From NCBI GenBank assembly GCA_037013495.1, contig CM072809.1:8875001-8939000 (forward strand): DNA of 64,000 bases, written 5' to 3'. This stretch comes from Hippophae tibetana. Taxonomy: Eukaryota; Streptophyta; Magnoliopsida; Rosales; Elaeagnaceae. Every line of letters starts with the position of its first letter. Position 1 is the stretch's first letter. A model generated the notes under the pieces. That model saw only the letters and a program-made list of their open reading frames with translations. It was not told the DNA's origin and searched no databases. Of the stretch, positions 50,329-61,500 are shown piece after piece. A program made the position numbers and the translations under genes.

Positions 50329-53300
50329 ATGATGCTTAGAATTCGCAGCAGAGATGGCCTAGAGCGAGTCATCGTAGACAACCCACGAACCACAGTTTCT
50401 CAACTTAAAACCCTTATTGAATCTCAGCTTCGAATCCCCATCCACAACCAAAGTCTATCCACCAACCAAAATCTTCTTTTGGCTAAGACCCTTGACGATG
50501 TTTCTCGCTTCACCGACATGACCGACCCTAATACCCCAATCTCTGCTCTCAATCTCTCTCATGGATCAATTGTATTTCTCGCTTACGATGGTGAGCGTAC
50601 AGTTGCTGGGCCTCCTGTTAATAAAGCTGGGTCCTTTGGCCGTAAGATGACAATGGATGATCTTATCGCCAAACAGATGAGGGTCACCCGCCAGGAAAAC
50701 CCACACTGCGAGTCGGTCTCTTTTGATCGCGATTGTGCTCATGCTTTCCAACATTATGTTAATGACACACTGGCTTTTGGTGTGAAGCGTGGTGGATTTA
50801 TGTATGGGACGGTGTCCGAGGAAGGTCAAGTGGAGGTAAATTTCATATATGAACCACCACAGCAAGGGACTGAAGACAATTTGGTATTTTTGAGAGACCC
50901 AGATGAGGAAAAATTAGTGGAAGCTATTGCTGTTGGATTGGGCATGAGAAAAGTTGGGTTTATATTCACTCAGACCATTAGTCAAGATAAAAAGGATTAT
51001 ACTTTGTCTAATAGGGAAGTTCTTCAGGCTGCTGAGTATCATGCCGAGAGTGAATTGAAAGAGTGGGTGACTGCTGTGGTTAAGTTGGAGGTAAATGAGG
51101 ATAGTGCTGCCGCTGATGTGCATTTTGAGGCTTTTCAAATGAGTGATATGTGTGTGAGGTTGTTTAAGGAGGGATGGTTTGAGACAGAGATAAAGGAAGA
51201 TGCTGATCCTAAGCTATCATTGATGAAGAAGGATGTTGTTGTTGGAGTCAAGGATATTAGAGAAGTGGATAATGACTTCTTCTTGGTGGTAGTCAAGATA
51301 TTGGATCATCAGGTGCGACTAATATACTATACTATTTTTATTTTTATTTCTATTTCGTGTAACCATGTTAGTAGATTGCTTGTTGTATGTGTTTGTTCCT
51401 TTTATTTTATTGGGTACATTGATGGCATTACCTGTGTTTGAATATAAACTCTGCACTCAGTGATATTAGCTTTTATAAGCGAGCAGCAGGTATTGCACAC
51501 TCATGTAGTCATGTTGTTCTCACTTATTCACCTGTCAGATGTTAGAAAAGATATTTGCTGTTTAAGTGAGTTTTTTCTTGGTCACCTATCACATAAGGAA
51601 TGTTTTTCTTGAGATTTTAGTTTGGGGCATCCACATCTTGGTATTTCTAAGAGGCATTAAAGATTTGGAAGGAGAAATAAGATTATGAAGAGTGATCTGA
51701 GCTGTTTGTAGATGATGAGACTTTAAACCAATAGTCATTCTGATATTGTCTTATATTGCAAGCTACATTCAATTGGTGTGTGTCATTAGAAAGATAAAAG
51801 GTATACTATAAAGTAAAAACAAGTCCATTTTTTTGTTATACTTTTGGTGTGTCATTGCATGTATCAACAATAATCGACAAACATGTAGCAAAGGTAGCAA
51901 AAAAATGGGCAAAGTGGCAGTAAAGTAAAAAAAGAAATAAAAAAAATGATAACATGTAAAATTGTTTGCGGGGTACACCCAATGGTACACTGGTAAACTG
52001 AAAGTAGAAAATTTGAGTTAAAATTGTTAGGAACCTCTCTCATGCTAGCCAAGAGAATAGCATTGGACCGTGTAAAATGATGCTTGGCTGCATGTCATGT
52101 ACCAATATCAGTGATTATAGTCATTTGAGATGGGTGGTTGTTGATGACGATAGTGTCTAGATAGGTAGATGGTTCCACTTGGAACGTTCTACTTAGATTT
52201 TGCATTAAATGTGGATTAACAATGTTCCAAGTTATCTACTGACAGGCCAATTATTTGATCTAGTGTTTAATGCAGTGTGACGAAAAAGAAAAACATGGCC
52301 TAGGTTAGCTGTATGTATTTTATTTCTTATTGTTTATAGAGCTAGCAGTCTAGCAGATGATATTTGAATTTAGCTCTTAGATGATTTCTTAAGGATTAGT
52401 TTTGTTCATCCGTAGACTTCTGTCTGGGAATGTGTGAACAAATTAAATGTCACGTGTTACTAGAGATATAAAGTGAACAAATTAAATGTCACGTGTTACT
52501 AGAGAGATAAAGTGAACTGTCTCATTTAGAGTTTCTAATGAACTCATGATATAATATTATCTCATTCTATTTAAATACCATCTTATCTCATCTTATTTAG
52601 ATTATAATTCTAATATGCCTAACTTTAAACATAATTTTCTATCATTTTTGTTATTGAACTTTCACATTATAAATAATCGTGTATCATATTTTTTATTGTT
52701 ATTGTATTTTAGTTGTCTCATTGATGCCCATTTAGGACAAATCTCAACATGTACCATGTCATTACAATATTATCTCATGAAAAATTAAGTGAGACAAGAT
52801 GGGATGTGTTATGAAAATTAATGGGTTGGACCATAGGTCTCATTAACATCTCATTCTAGTTTACACAGTATTACAAAATATGTAATATAGTTGCATTTGT
52901 TCTTGTTTTGTGGACATGTAATAAAAGACCTGATCACATTATGTTGCTTCTTTGATACGAGGGAAGGAAATAACGGGATGTTTATTTTAGACGCATTGCC
53001 TGATTGAGTGGGAAATACTTGCTATAGAATGGCGTCATATTTGTAATTTCATACCACTTGTTGATTTGATTGTTTACCCTATCCTATATCAAGTATTGCT
53101 CATATAGAAATACTGAATCTTTATTTCTACTTATAACATTCTGCAAATGCTGTTATTTTGTTTCTGTAATGCAAAAATGCTGTTGGTCCCTCTCACATGA
53201 ATTTGTATAAAAATTGCAGGGTCCCCTCTCATCAAGCTTTCCAATCGAGAATCGGATTACCCCCCTAACTTATAGGGCGTTGAAAAATCATCTGGACCGT

Positions 53301-53477
53301 GCAAAGAGTCTTCCATTTGTCAAGCGGATTTCAGATTTTCATTTGCTTCTCTTTGTTGCCAAGTTATTAGGTTTGAGCTCTGATATTCCTGCTTTGGCAG
53401 AGTGTGTACATACTCAGACGCCTGTGGCTGAAGGCTACCAGCTAATTATCGAGTCCATGGCCAATTCAGGTTGTTAA
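50329..53477 (+). CDS. NPL4: NPL4-like protein, CDC48 cofactor
   Basis: Partner of UFD1 in the CDC48/p97 segregase, which extracts ubiquitinated proteins from membranes, chromatin and complexes for the proteasome. Two exons, 50329-51312 and 53220-53477, give 413 residues, the length I recall for Arabidopsis NPL4 homologues. Residues 1-85 form the ubiquitin-like domain (MMLRIRSRDGLERVIVDNP ... SHGSIVFLAYDGER). A linker with MTMDDLIAKQMRVTRQE precedes the MPN-like NPL4 domain (CESVSFDRDCAHAFQHYVN, KRGGFMYGTV, VEAIAVGLGMRKVGFIFTQT, YHAESELKEWVTAVVKL). Exon 2 carries GPLSSSFPIENRITPLTYRA to the C-terminus. The intron (51313-53219) is long. ATGATG at the start leaves two possible Met codons; the first is used here. 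The gene is intact. Confidence 0.96.
52434..52511. repeat. Tandem 39-base duplication with G-boxes in the NPL4 intron
   Basis: GTGAACAAATTAAATGTCAC and the following GTGTTACTAGAGA-ATAAA occur twice in a row, starting at 52434 and 52473, with one difference. Each copy holds a CACGTG. A third GTGAAC follows at about 52513. Confidence 0.8.
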
Positions 53478-55429
53478 TGTTGTTTTGTACATACCTCTGT
53501 TTGAGAATTGATACATGTCTCTTCATTTGGGATGATTATATCCGAGCTATGTATGTGAGTTTTAACTTCTATAGATAACATGATGCTTGTCCCTTAAATT
53601 CATACGTTATGGTGGAGAATAAGTTTGAGTAATGTCATAAAAGACTATTTTAAGTATTGAGGCGTTTTTTTGGGACGAGGTGAGTACAAATTTTGTATTT
53701 ATAAAATAGTTCGTAATTGTACAAATTACTTATAATAAGTGATAAATATGCTTTCAATGTCGGTTTAAAAAGTAACTATGTGGTTTTAAATAATTTGATA
53801 ATTTTTTTAAAACAAACACGAAAAATAAATATATTCTGTTATAGTATTTTGATTTTAAAAAGTCTAATATATTAACATAGAAGCTTGATTGGTTTAAATA
53901 ATTTTAGTTGGTTTAAATAATTTTAGGTAGATATACGATTAACATTCAAAGTAGAATTTAAAGAAATTATTAACTAGTTTATTATATTTATTTAAAATCA
54001 ATTAGGTTATTAAATGTATAAATTAAATTTGTTATAAATTGATTTTAGAGAGAGAAGTTAGAGAAATAAGAATGATGTACGGTGGTCTATTAAATAATAT
54101 ATACTATTTCATGCACAAATAAGAGTTACAAAAATTAATTCGAATAATTTTTTTTTTGTTGTTATTAAAACGGGAAATATTTATTCTTTTAAAAAAAGAA
54201 TAATACCATGAATTTTAGTCACTATGTAAAGAAAAAAATAAGGAGATAAGTAAAATTCAATTAATATTTCATAGTTTTTAATTGTGATAGAAGTATTTCA
54301 AATTTTAAATGGATTAATACACAAGAAATTGAGCAAATATTAAAACTAATAAGAAAATTATCATTACAGTGTTAAAAGAATTTAAAATAGGTTTTTCTAA
54401 TTTAGTTTGTATGATTTTAGCTTTTGATTTTTGATTTTACATTTTTTCTACGTTTATTAATTAAATGAGTTATTATCGATCCAATTCTTTTTTAAATGTA
54501 ATTTTCTTAAGCTTAAGTTTCAACTTGTCTCATCCAAGAAAGCATGCTGAATCATGCACCTCACAATAAAAAAAAACATAAATCTCAAATTTAGACAGAA
54601 TATGCAGCCTCAAAAAGCCTTTTTCAACACTAAATTTGAGACATAATAGTGCAAAATGTTGTCATTATCCATATCATTTCCTATAAAAATTAATTTTGCA
54701 AATCTATGTTTCTTTTTAATATATTAGGTTGCAATAATGTATTATATGAATTTTAAAGCAACAGCATGGTAGCTTAAATTGAAAAAATAATGACATTTTC
54801 CCTTATTTAGTATATAATATGATATTAAAAATATGAAATAGTTAATTTGAATAGAGAAGAAATTCTTAAATCTCCTATTAATAGCAATTATTAATAATTG
54901 TTGATATTATCTTATTTTTAATATTTTTTTAATTTTTATAAAAATAAATTATAAATGAATATATTCAATCATGTATCAATGTTCCAATTATACGTAAAAT
55001 TCTTTCCATTGTTTGGGATAGGGAGTAGTTAGTTTCAAGAAACAAAACGAGATAAGATAGTACTCAATTTTTGATTATTTATGAAAAATATGATAATTAT
55101 ATTTTTGATTGTGTCGCTAATGTGCCAACTCTAAATACATAAATAAATTTATATACACCTTTCAATCATGTAAGAAAGTTACTTTTGTTTTTCAAAAGGT
55201 GTATATTGATTTTTTGGATTCAAAAGTTGCATTATTAACACATTTTTTTTAAATGTGTATATAAATTTAATGTCTACAACTCAACATATATGTGTGAGTT
55301 TGGCATTTAATTAATAGATATATTTATGACAAACATGTTTTTATGAACGTAAGTTTGATATGTAATTAATAGATATATTTATTGGTTAAAAATACATGAC
55401 AAAGGTGTTCTTATGTATGTTAGATTGGA
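53478..55429. other. Spacer after NPL4
   Basis: The first 250 bases probably contain the NPL4 3' UTR. The rest is AT-rich. At 55130-55400 a TGTATATAAATTTAATGTCTAC / GTTTGATATGTAATTAATAG phrase recurs. The 5' part of the LINE that follows may extend in here but could not be recognised. Confidence 0.4.
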
Positions 55430-57170
55430 TATACAAAAACCTATGATCGTAACATTTTTTACTATCCATCTTGTAACATTCAATTTTTTCACCTAAATTT
55501 TTTCATCTTATCCAACAATGCATCTCAATTATCACTCATTCTATTTTACTGAATGAATCTCCTTATGGTTCAATCACAACTTTACGAGAATTCACACAAT
55601 GTGGTCTTTTTTTATTGGAGATCAAATTAAAGAGTAAATTAAGAAGTGTCAATTCATTAATTTAATGAGTAAATCAAGAACCTTAATTCAAGGATTAAAT
55701 TAATGAGTTATATTCTTAATTTAAGGATTAATTTAAGAAGAAAAATAAGAAATCCTTAATTTAAGGAATAAAAGGATGACAACTTGTTGATGTACTTCTT
55801 AATTTACTCCTTAAATTAAGGTTCTTAATTACTCCTTAAATTAATCCTTAATTTTATCTCCAATATTTTTTCTTATTTATTTCTACTAATTTCTAAATGA
55901 TTCTCCAGATTAATCTCTAAGACAAAGGTATTTTACATGGTATACAAATCAACATATTTTTCCATTTCTCATTTAATGTATGTAAATGATCTTGTTATTT
56001 TTAATAGGAGAAGTGTGAAAGAAACACCAACCATTTAGTTAGTTCTAGAGAAATATTGCATGTGATCAAGACAACATGTAAACTTAAATAAATCCATGGT
56101 TTTCTCATCAAGTAATTTAGATGGAGATTATAGTCATTGGATTTGTTCAACTATCAAGATTCAAAAAACTCCAAATCATGTCAAATACTTAGGCAATTTT
56201 CTACCTTTGAGTACATGCAAAAGAGGGATATTTTAATTTTATCATTTATAAATTGAAATATAAATTAGACAATTGAAAATATAAATTGTTCTCACAAATT
56301 CACATAATAACTCTTATCAAATTAATACTATAGAACCTCGTTATTTACTTGATCAATACTTTTAAACTTCCTCTGAGTATCTTTGCCACACATTTTTTCA
56401 TACTTATACCTTGGTCATTTTCTATCAACCAAAATAAGCAAACCGTTTAGGTTTTCACAAACTTTAAGAATTCAATTAAGCTATGTTAGTTAAAACAGCT
56501 TGAAAATTTATCATCATTCCTAAGAAATTTTGAGTCATAATTCTTAGTAGTAAATACCTAAAAGACTAACTTTTTTTTAAAAGTATGATCCAAAACTTCA
56601 AACTTATACATCTAGAAAATGGATACAATGGGTTAAAGAGATAATCATAAAAGATAATTATTAAGAAATTGACGATGGTCAAAGCATAAATATTTAAGAC
56701 GATCCTTGGATCCCATGTTTACTAAAAACTACCTCTTTTCTCACAAAGTTATCGCAATTCTAGATTAGTTATACCTTGATATATACTGAAATTCTTCTCA
56801 AATAAATATGATTTTTCTGGTTCTATGTAAGCTTTCATTCAAGCCTTATAACCTTCTTGTTTAGATAAAAAAGATTCCTAAAAATGGTTTGGTATAATTG
56901 TTAAAAGCTTATTCGTTAAAGATGCTAACCTCATTCTCATTAAACAACGAGATAATTATGATTATGTACGTTTTTGAAAAAAACTTTTGAAAAGCTAAAC
57001 TCTTGGAGAGGCAAAAAAATTATCCTCTATAAACTACTAAAATGAACATTTTTTACAAAAATTATCCTAAAAAAAATTATGCATTTTATTTATCTTAATT
57101 GTCCCTTTTGTTACAAAGAATCATGAGCATCCTTTCACCAAGTATAAAATATTACAATCACGATGGTTCC
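55430..57170 (+). mobile_element. LINE (non-LTR retrotransposon) reverse transcriptase remnant
   Basis: Reading along the plus strand, with frameshifts and stops, conserved LINE segments appear in the right order: KTYDR (motif A); PKFFHLIQQCISIITHSI and LLNESPYGSITTLREFTQCG (the NGSP and RQGDP region); then, after the MITE, FSYLFLLISK and ISHLMYVNDLVIF (YADD changed to YVND, 55979-55990); VNLNKSMVFSS; VKYLGNFLPL; LGFHKL and FNxAMLVKTA; IDDGQSINI and DDPWIP (56666-56713); and CPFCYKES (zinc-binding linker). The active-site Asp pair is damaged. This is an old dead copy. Confidence 0.8.
55614..55864. repeat. MITE nested in the LINE
   Basis: ATTGGAGAT at 55614 and its reverse complement ATCTCCAAT at 55856-55864 bound about 250 bases, which are themselves full of inverted copies of CTTAATTTAAGGA-type words. 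The LINE reading resumes directly after it (QCGLF before, FSYLFLL after), showing that it interrupted the LINE. The duplicated target lies in a T run and cannot be defined. No coding capacity. Confidence 0.7.
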
Positions 57171-58130
57171 ATTAAAAATTTTACACTTCAGAACAAATTT
57201 AGACATTTAGATATTTAGATATTTAGACATTTATTTTACTTAATTGCCTAAAACCCTCGTGTCTTATGATATAGCTATTAATCATTTTATTTTCTTACTT
57301 GTTCTCAAATTTAAGCAAATCTAATATTTATGAAATTAGATAATTTTCAACAATAACATGTTAGATTCTAATTTATATATGGTTTATTACTTTAAAATTT
57401 GAAGAATTCAATAAAAATTTAATTAACATCATGCTAATTTTAATAGTAAATTATAATTCTTTATTTACTAATTATGTAGATATTATAGAAGATATGATTT
57501 TTAATGTTATAATACGATATTATTTTTTGAAAATAAAGAGATGCAAAATTTAGTATGGAAGCACTAATGAAAGATAATTGACTCTCGGTACAATATTAAA
57601 GAAGTAATATTAGAAGTACAAGATAAGTTGCATTTATTCAACATGATCTCTCTTCTTTAGATCCCAGTTGAATATAAGATCTCTCAATCTAATTTCCCAT
57701 GTTCAATCAAGTTCACTTAATTAAGTGAGTCATAATATTTGTATCTCTAACATTTTTACTCCCCAATACCACTCCCTGCCTAATATTTTATTAAAAAGAT
57801 TAAATGATATTTTTTTTTCTAAATAATATTTTTTTAATTTAATGTAAAGTATTTGTATTTTTTTTTCTATAGTATAATTAGTATTTTCCCAATAGAATTC
57901 CCTCGAATCAAGCTAATGTAAAAATGCAAATCCAATTATAATTAATCACATGCTCCATTGAAATAATCTCGACTTGAGAATAATAATAATAAATATAGTT
58001 TTTACTAATCTGGCTAACTATAATAATAGAAATAATAATATTTTTTACTTAAAAAGACTTTTCCTAAAAGGAGTTCGTCTGAATGGGGAATACCAACAGT
58101 TTAATCGACAACTTCAGCCCAAATAAGATA
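57171..58130. other. Intergenic region before NDX
   Basis: AT-rich, with a repeated ATTTAGATATTTAGACATTTA near 57205-57230. No gene recognised. Confidence 0.45.
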
Positions 58131-58137
58131 TGAAAAG

Positions 58138-58155
58138 CACGTGCTATTTCACGTG
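58138..58155. promoter_or_regulatory. Two G-boxes upstream of NDX
   Basis: CACGTG occurs at 58138-58143 and again at 58150-58155, twelve bases apart, about 350 bases upstream of the NDX start codon. G-boxes bind bHLH (PIF-type) and bZIP factors. A role is inferred only from sequence and position. Confidence 0.45.
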
Positions 58156-58317
58156 ACTCTCCAGTCATGCCCTAATTTCACTTTTCATGAAGAACTTATC
58201 TGCGTCTTCTTCCTGCTGCTGGCGTCGTCTTCTCCTCCTTCTTCAAGCTCAGTAACTTCCGGCGAATCTACTCTTCAGAGTCTTTTTTCTTCTTTTCCAG
58301 CCCATTCCGGTTTAACA

Positions 58318-58392
58318 ATGTCCTTGTCCGACGAATATCCCATACCGGCATCTGCGTTGTGTCATGTTGAAACCTTTTCGGAGTCGAATTAA
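58318..58392 (+). promoter_or_regulatory. Possible uORF in the NDX leader
   Basis: ATG at 58318 opens 24 codons (begins MSLSDEYPIP) and stops at 58392, 110 bases before the NDX ATG. Other short ATG-stop pairs lie near 58167 and 58187. They matter only if transcription starts upstream of them, which is likely because 58195-58340 is a C/T-rich leader-like stretch. Confidence 0.4.
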
Positions 58393-58502
58393 CATTGTTT
58401 TCCCCTAATTTTTGGTTACACGATTACAAATTTGATTTAAATCTTTATCCTCCTTTTCTACTTTCATTCCTTTTTATCGAGCTATAGATTTTTTTTTTTA
58501 GA

Positions 58503-61500
58503 ATGAGACTCAATAAGGAAGATTCATCTGTTAGTATTGTCCAAGTAAGTATATTTTACGATTTTAAAATTTCCCGTGTCAATTAAAAACATAAGTATAT
58601 TTTGATAGTTCAATATTATAGCAATCACTTTTATTTTCTTTAGTTTTCCAAATGTCAATTTAATCTGTTATAGAGGTTAATTAATATTTTTATCTCTAGC
58701 ATGAAGATATTTGAGTTTATTTGTGTGAACAGGTCATTGATTTAAATTCAGCAGTAAATGAGTTACATGGGCTTAGTTCCCAGGAGCTTAATAAATTATT
58801 GAGGGACTCTGAAAATTTTACTATTCACTATGTTACTGAAAATCGATCACTATTAAAGGTTTTACTTTTATACATTTGCTCGTCATTCCTTAATATCAAT
58901 TTTCTATTATGCCATTACCTTATTAATATGTCTCGTATTTTACACTCAATGATGTTTTAGATTGATGTGGAAAAGCTTGCACGTGTTCTTTCTCTTCACC
59001 TTATTGCAGTAGTTATATCATCAAACAGGGATGAAGCCTTATTCAAATACTTGTTATGTGGCGTTCGGCTCTTGCACTCCTTATGTGATTTAGCACCTCG
59101 GCATTCTAAGCTTGAACAGGTTGCTTATGATGGTGACATTTGAAGTTTTTTTTTTTACCCTTATCCTTTTTGTTCCTATATTAGTGCTTGCTTTCCTGCT
59201 TAAGCTGTAACAATTGGTTGTGACAACTGAAAAAAAAAATCAAATTATTCAAGCTTTCTGCAGCAAGCGAACATGTTATGTGAAACCTTTGGTTAATATG
59301 TCAGCGGGTGTCTTTTCTTTTTAGTCTTTACTATTGAATGATATTTCAAATTTACCACATAGTTCATGGGTTAGAAGTGCACTGATAGTAGATGATATAT
59401 ATTCTTTCCATTAAGATAGATCTTGAGGTCTTAACTTTTATCATCTCTTCCCATCCCCACATTCCTTTTTCCCTCTTCCTCTCTGTTATGGTTTTAGGGC
59501 CTCTATTCTTGATTGTTAGAGAGTCGCACAAACACATTATACCATACCTGATTTTGGAATGCTAGACTAGATATTTTCTGTTGCTTCTTAGATAACTTCT
59601 TTTTTTGCTGCTTTTCGATAGTATTTACTGTATAAGTCTGCAAAATTACTATCTGGATGGATAGCTTCCAATACCAACATTTGCTTTCTAGTAATGGAAT
59701 TAGATAGAAATCAGAGGCCTCTATATATCTTTTCAAAAATTCAAGTATTTGTGAAGGAATGATATGAAAACATATATCCTTATTATTACCTGACTTTTAT
59801 GATTGGATCTTGGTTACAGATTTTACTGGATGATGTGAAAGTGTCAGAACAGCTGCTTGACGTGGTGTTCTATATGCTAATTGTTTTTGCTGGTTTTGAA
59901 CAGGTTCTCTTAAACCCTGATCTTTAAATTCTATGATCCATTCCATGTATTTACTGTGAGACACGCTTTGATCGATGCAGGAAAAAAATAGCTTAGGCCC
60001 AATGCCGCTTATGCACTCTGCACTGGTGTCATGCACTCTACATCTTTTAACTGTATTTATATCTTCACAGTGGCATGAAATTGCTCATGTATTGCTTGCA
60101 CACCCCAAGGTACAATTAGCTCACAGAATTATTGTTGGCTTATTCTGTTGGAAATATTAGCTAACTCAGCTAAAAACCAATGCATACATGTTCAGTGAAT
60201 TGTTATGCAGTTTTGTTATTTGCTTCGTGTTTGTTATAATTCAGTTCACCAAAAATCTTACAGTAAAATCTGTGTCTCTGTTACATTTTCTTTTTGACAC
60301 ATTTTGCAATTGTGATGCTGACAGGTAGACATATTTATGGACGCAGCTTTTGGAGCAGTTTGTGTAGCCATTAAATATCTTGAGATCAAGCTGTTAGCTC
60401 AACATTCTGATTTTGGCATAAAGTCAAGTTTGACTGCTGAGCAAATAGTCTACTATCTCTGTCATCAATGTGAGGCCTCTTTACAGTTTCTTCAGTTACT
60501 TTGCCAGCAAAAGTTGTTTCGAGAGCGGCTTCTCAGGAATAAGGTTTCCAAACTAGAACCTTGTGCACTTGTGGTTTAAAGCACAATTTTTCCATTAGTA
60601 TCTCTGTTTTGCTTGTATATTTGAGGTGAAAAATAAATGGAAGTAAATTGGGTATGACCCTATTGAAAGAAAACTTTTATCATGTTATCTTAATGTACTT
60701 GTCTTAGTTCCCAGATAATTAAATGGAGCAATAGGAATTTCTGATAGTGAAAATTATCTGTCAGTAAACATTCTGGTGATCATGGCATTAATGGGACAAA
60801 AATTAATGTCATTCTAAACATTATATTCCTCAAGGGTTCTCTGGATGCTTGTAAATTTATAGATCTTACTTAACTTCAAATAGTTAGTGGAACTAGTTTT
60901 TTTCAGTAAAGTTCTTTGTTCTGACTCGATACAGGAACTTTGTGGGAAGGGTGGCATTTTGCGTCTGGCTCGAGCCATATTGAAGTTAAACTCCACACCC
61001 TATTTCAATGGGTCTCCTAGAGTTGTGGCTGCTGTATCTAGAATGAAATCCAAAGTTTTATCAATCGTAAGTACTGATTTAATAGGTATCCATTTGAACG
61101 TTTTGCTGGATGTTTGAGTTCTAGGATTCATCTCAATTTGCTATTTGTTATACTCAGTGCATGACCCCTTAGCATACGTTCAGTCATAACTCCCTTCTTT
61201 ACAGTTGTTGAGTCTATGTGAAGCAGAAAACATTTCTTACCTGGATGAAGTTGCCAGCTCTCCTACAAGCCTGGAATTAGCAAAGTCTGTTGCATTAGAG
61301 GTCAGATTCCCATCATTATCTAGAAAAGGTCATTTTTCCTTGATTGTTGAAAATCCTGGTATATCCTCTTTTCTTGTCACATGCAAAAACACTAAGTTGA
61401 ATCTTGAATGCCTTTTGTTGGGAGTCCATGTATCAAATCATTCTGACAAAATGAATATGACTACTAGTTTTATGGAATTTTCTTCTGGTTTGTTATTTAA

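Noticed and set aside
52536-52860. MITE in the NPL4 intron based on ATCTCATCTTATCTC and GAGACAAGATGGGATG words
   Set aside because: The inverted match is short and does not extend to defined ends or a target duplication.
58141-58392. 83-codon frame upstream of NDX as an NDX exon
   Set aside because: It opens with GTG, not ATG, has no homology to NDX, and ends in a stop before the conserved first exon; only the inner ATG at 58318 is kept, as a uORF.
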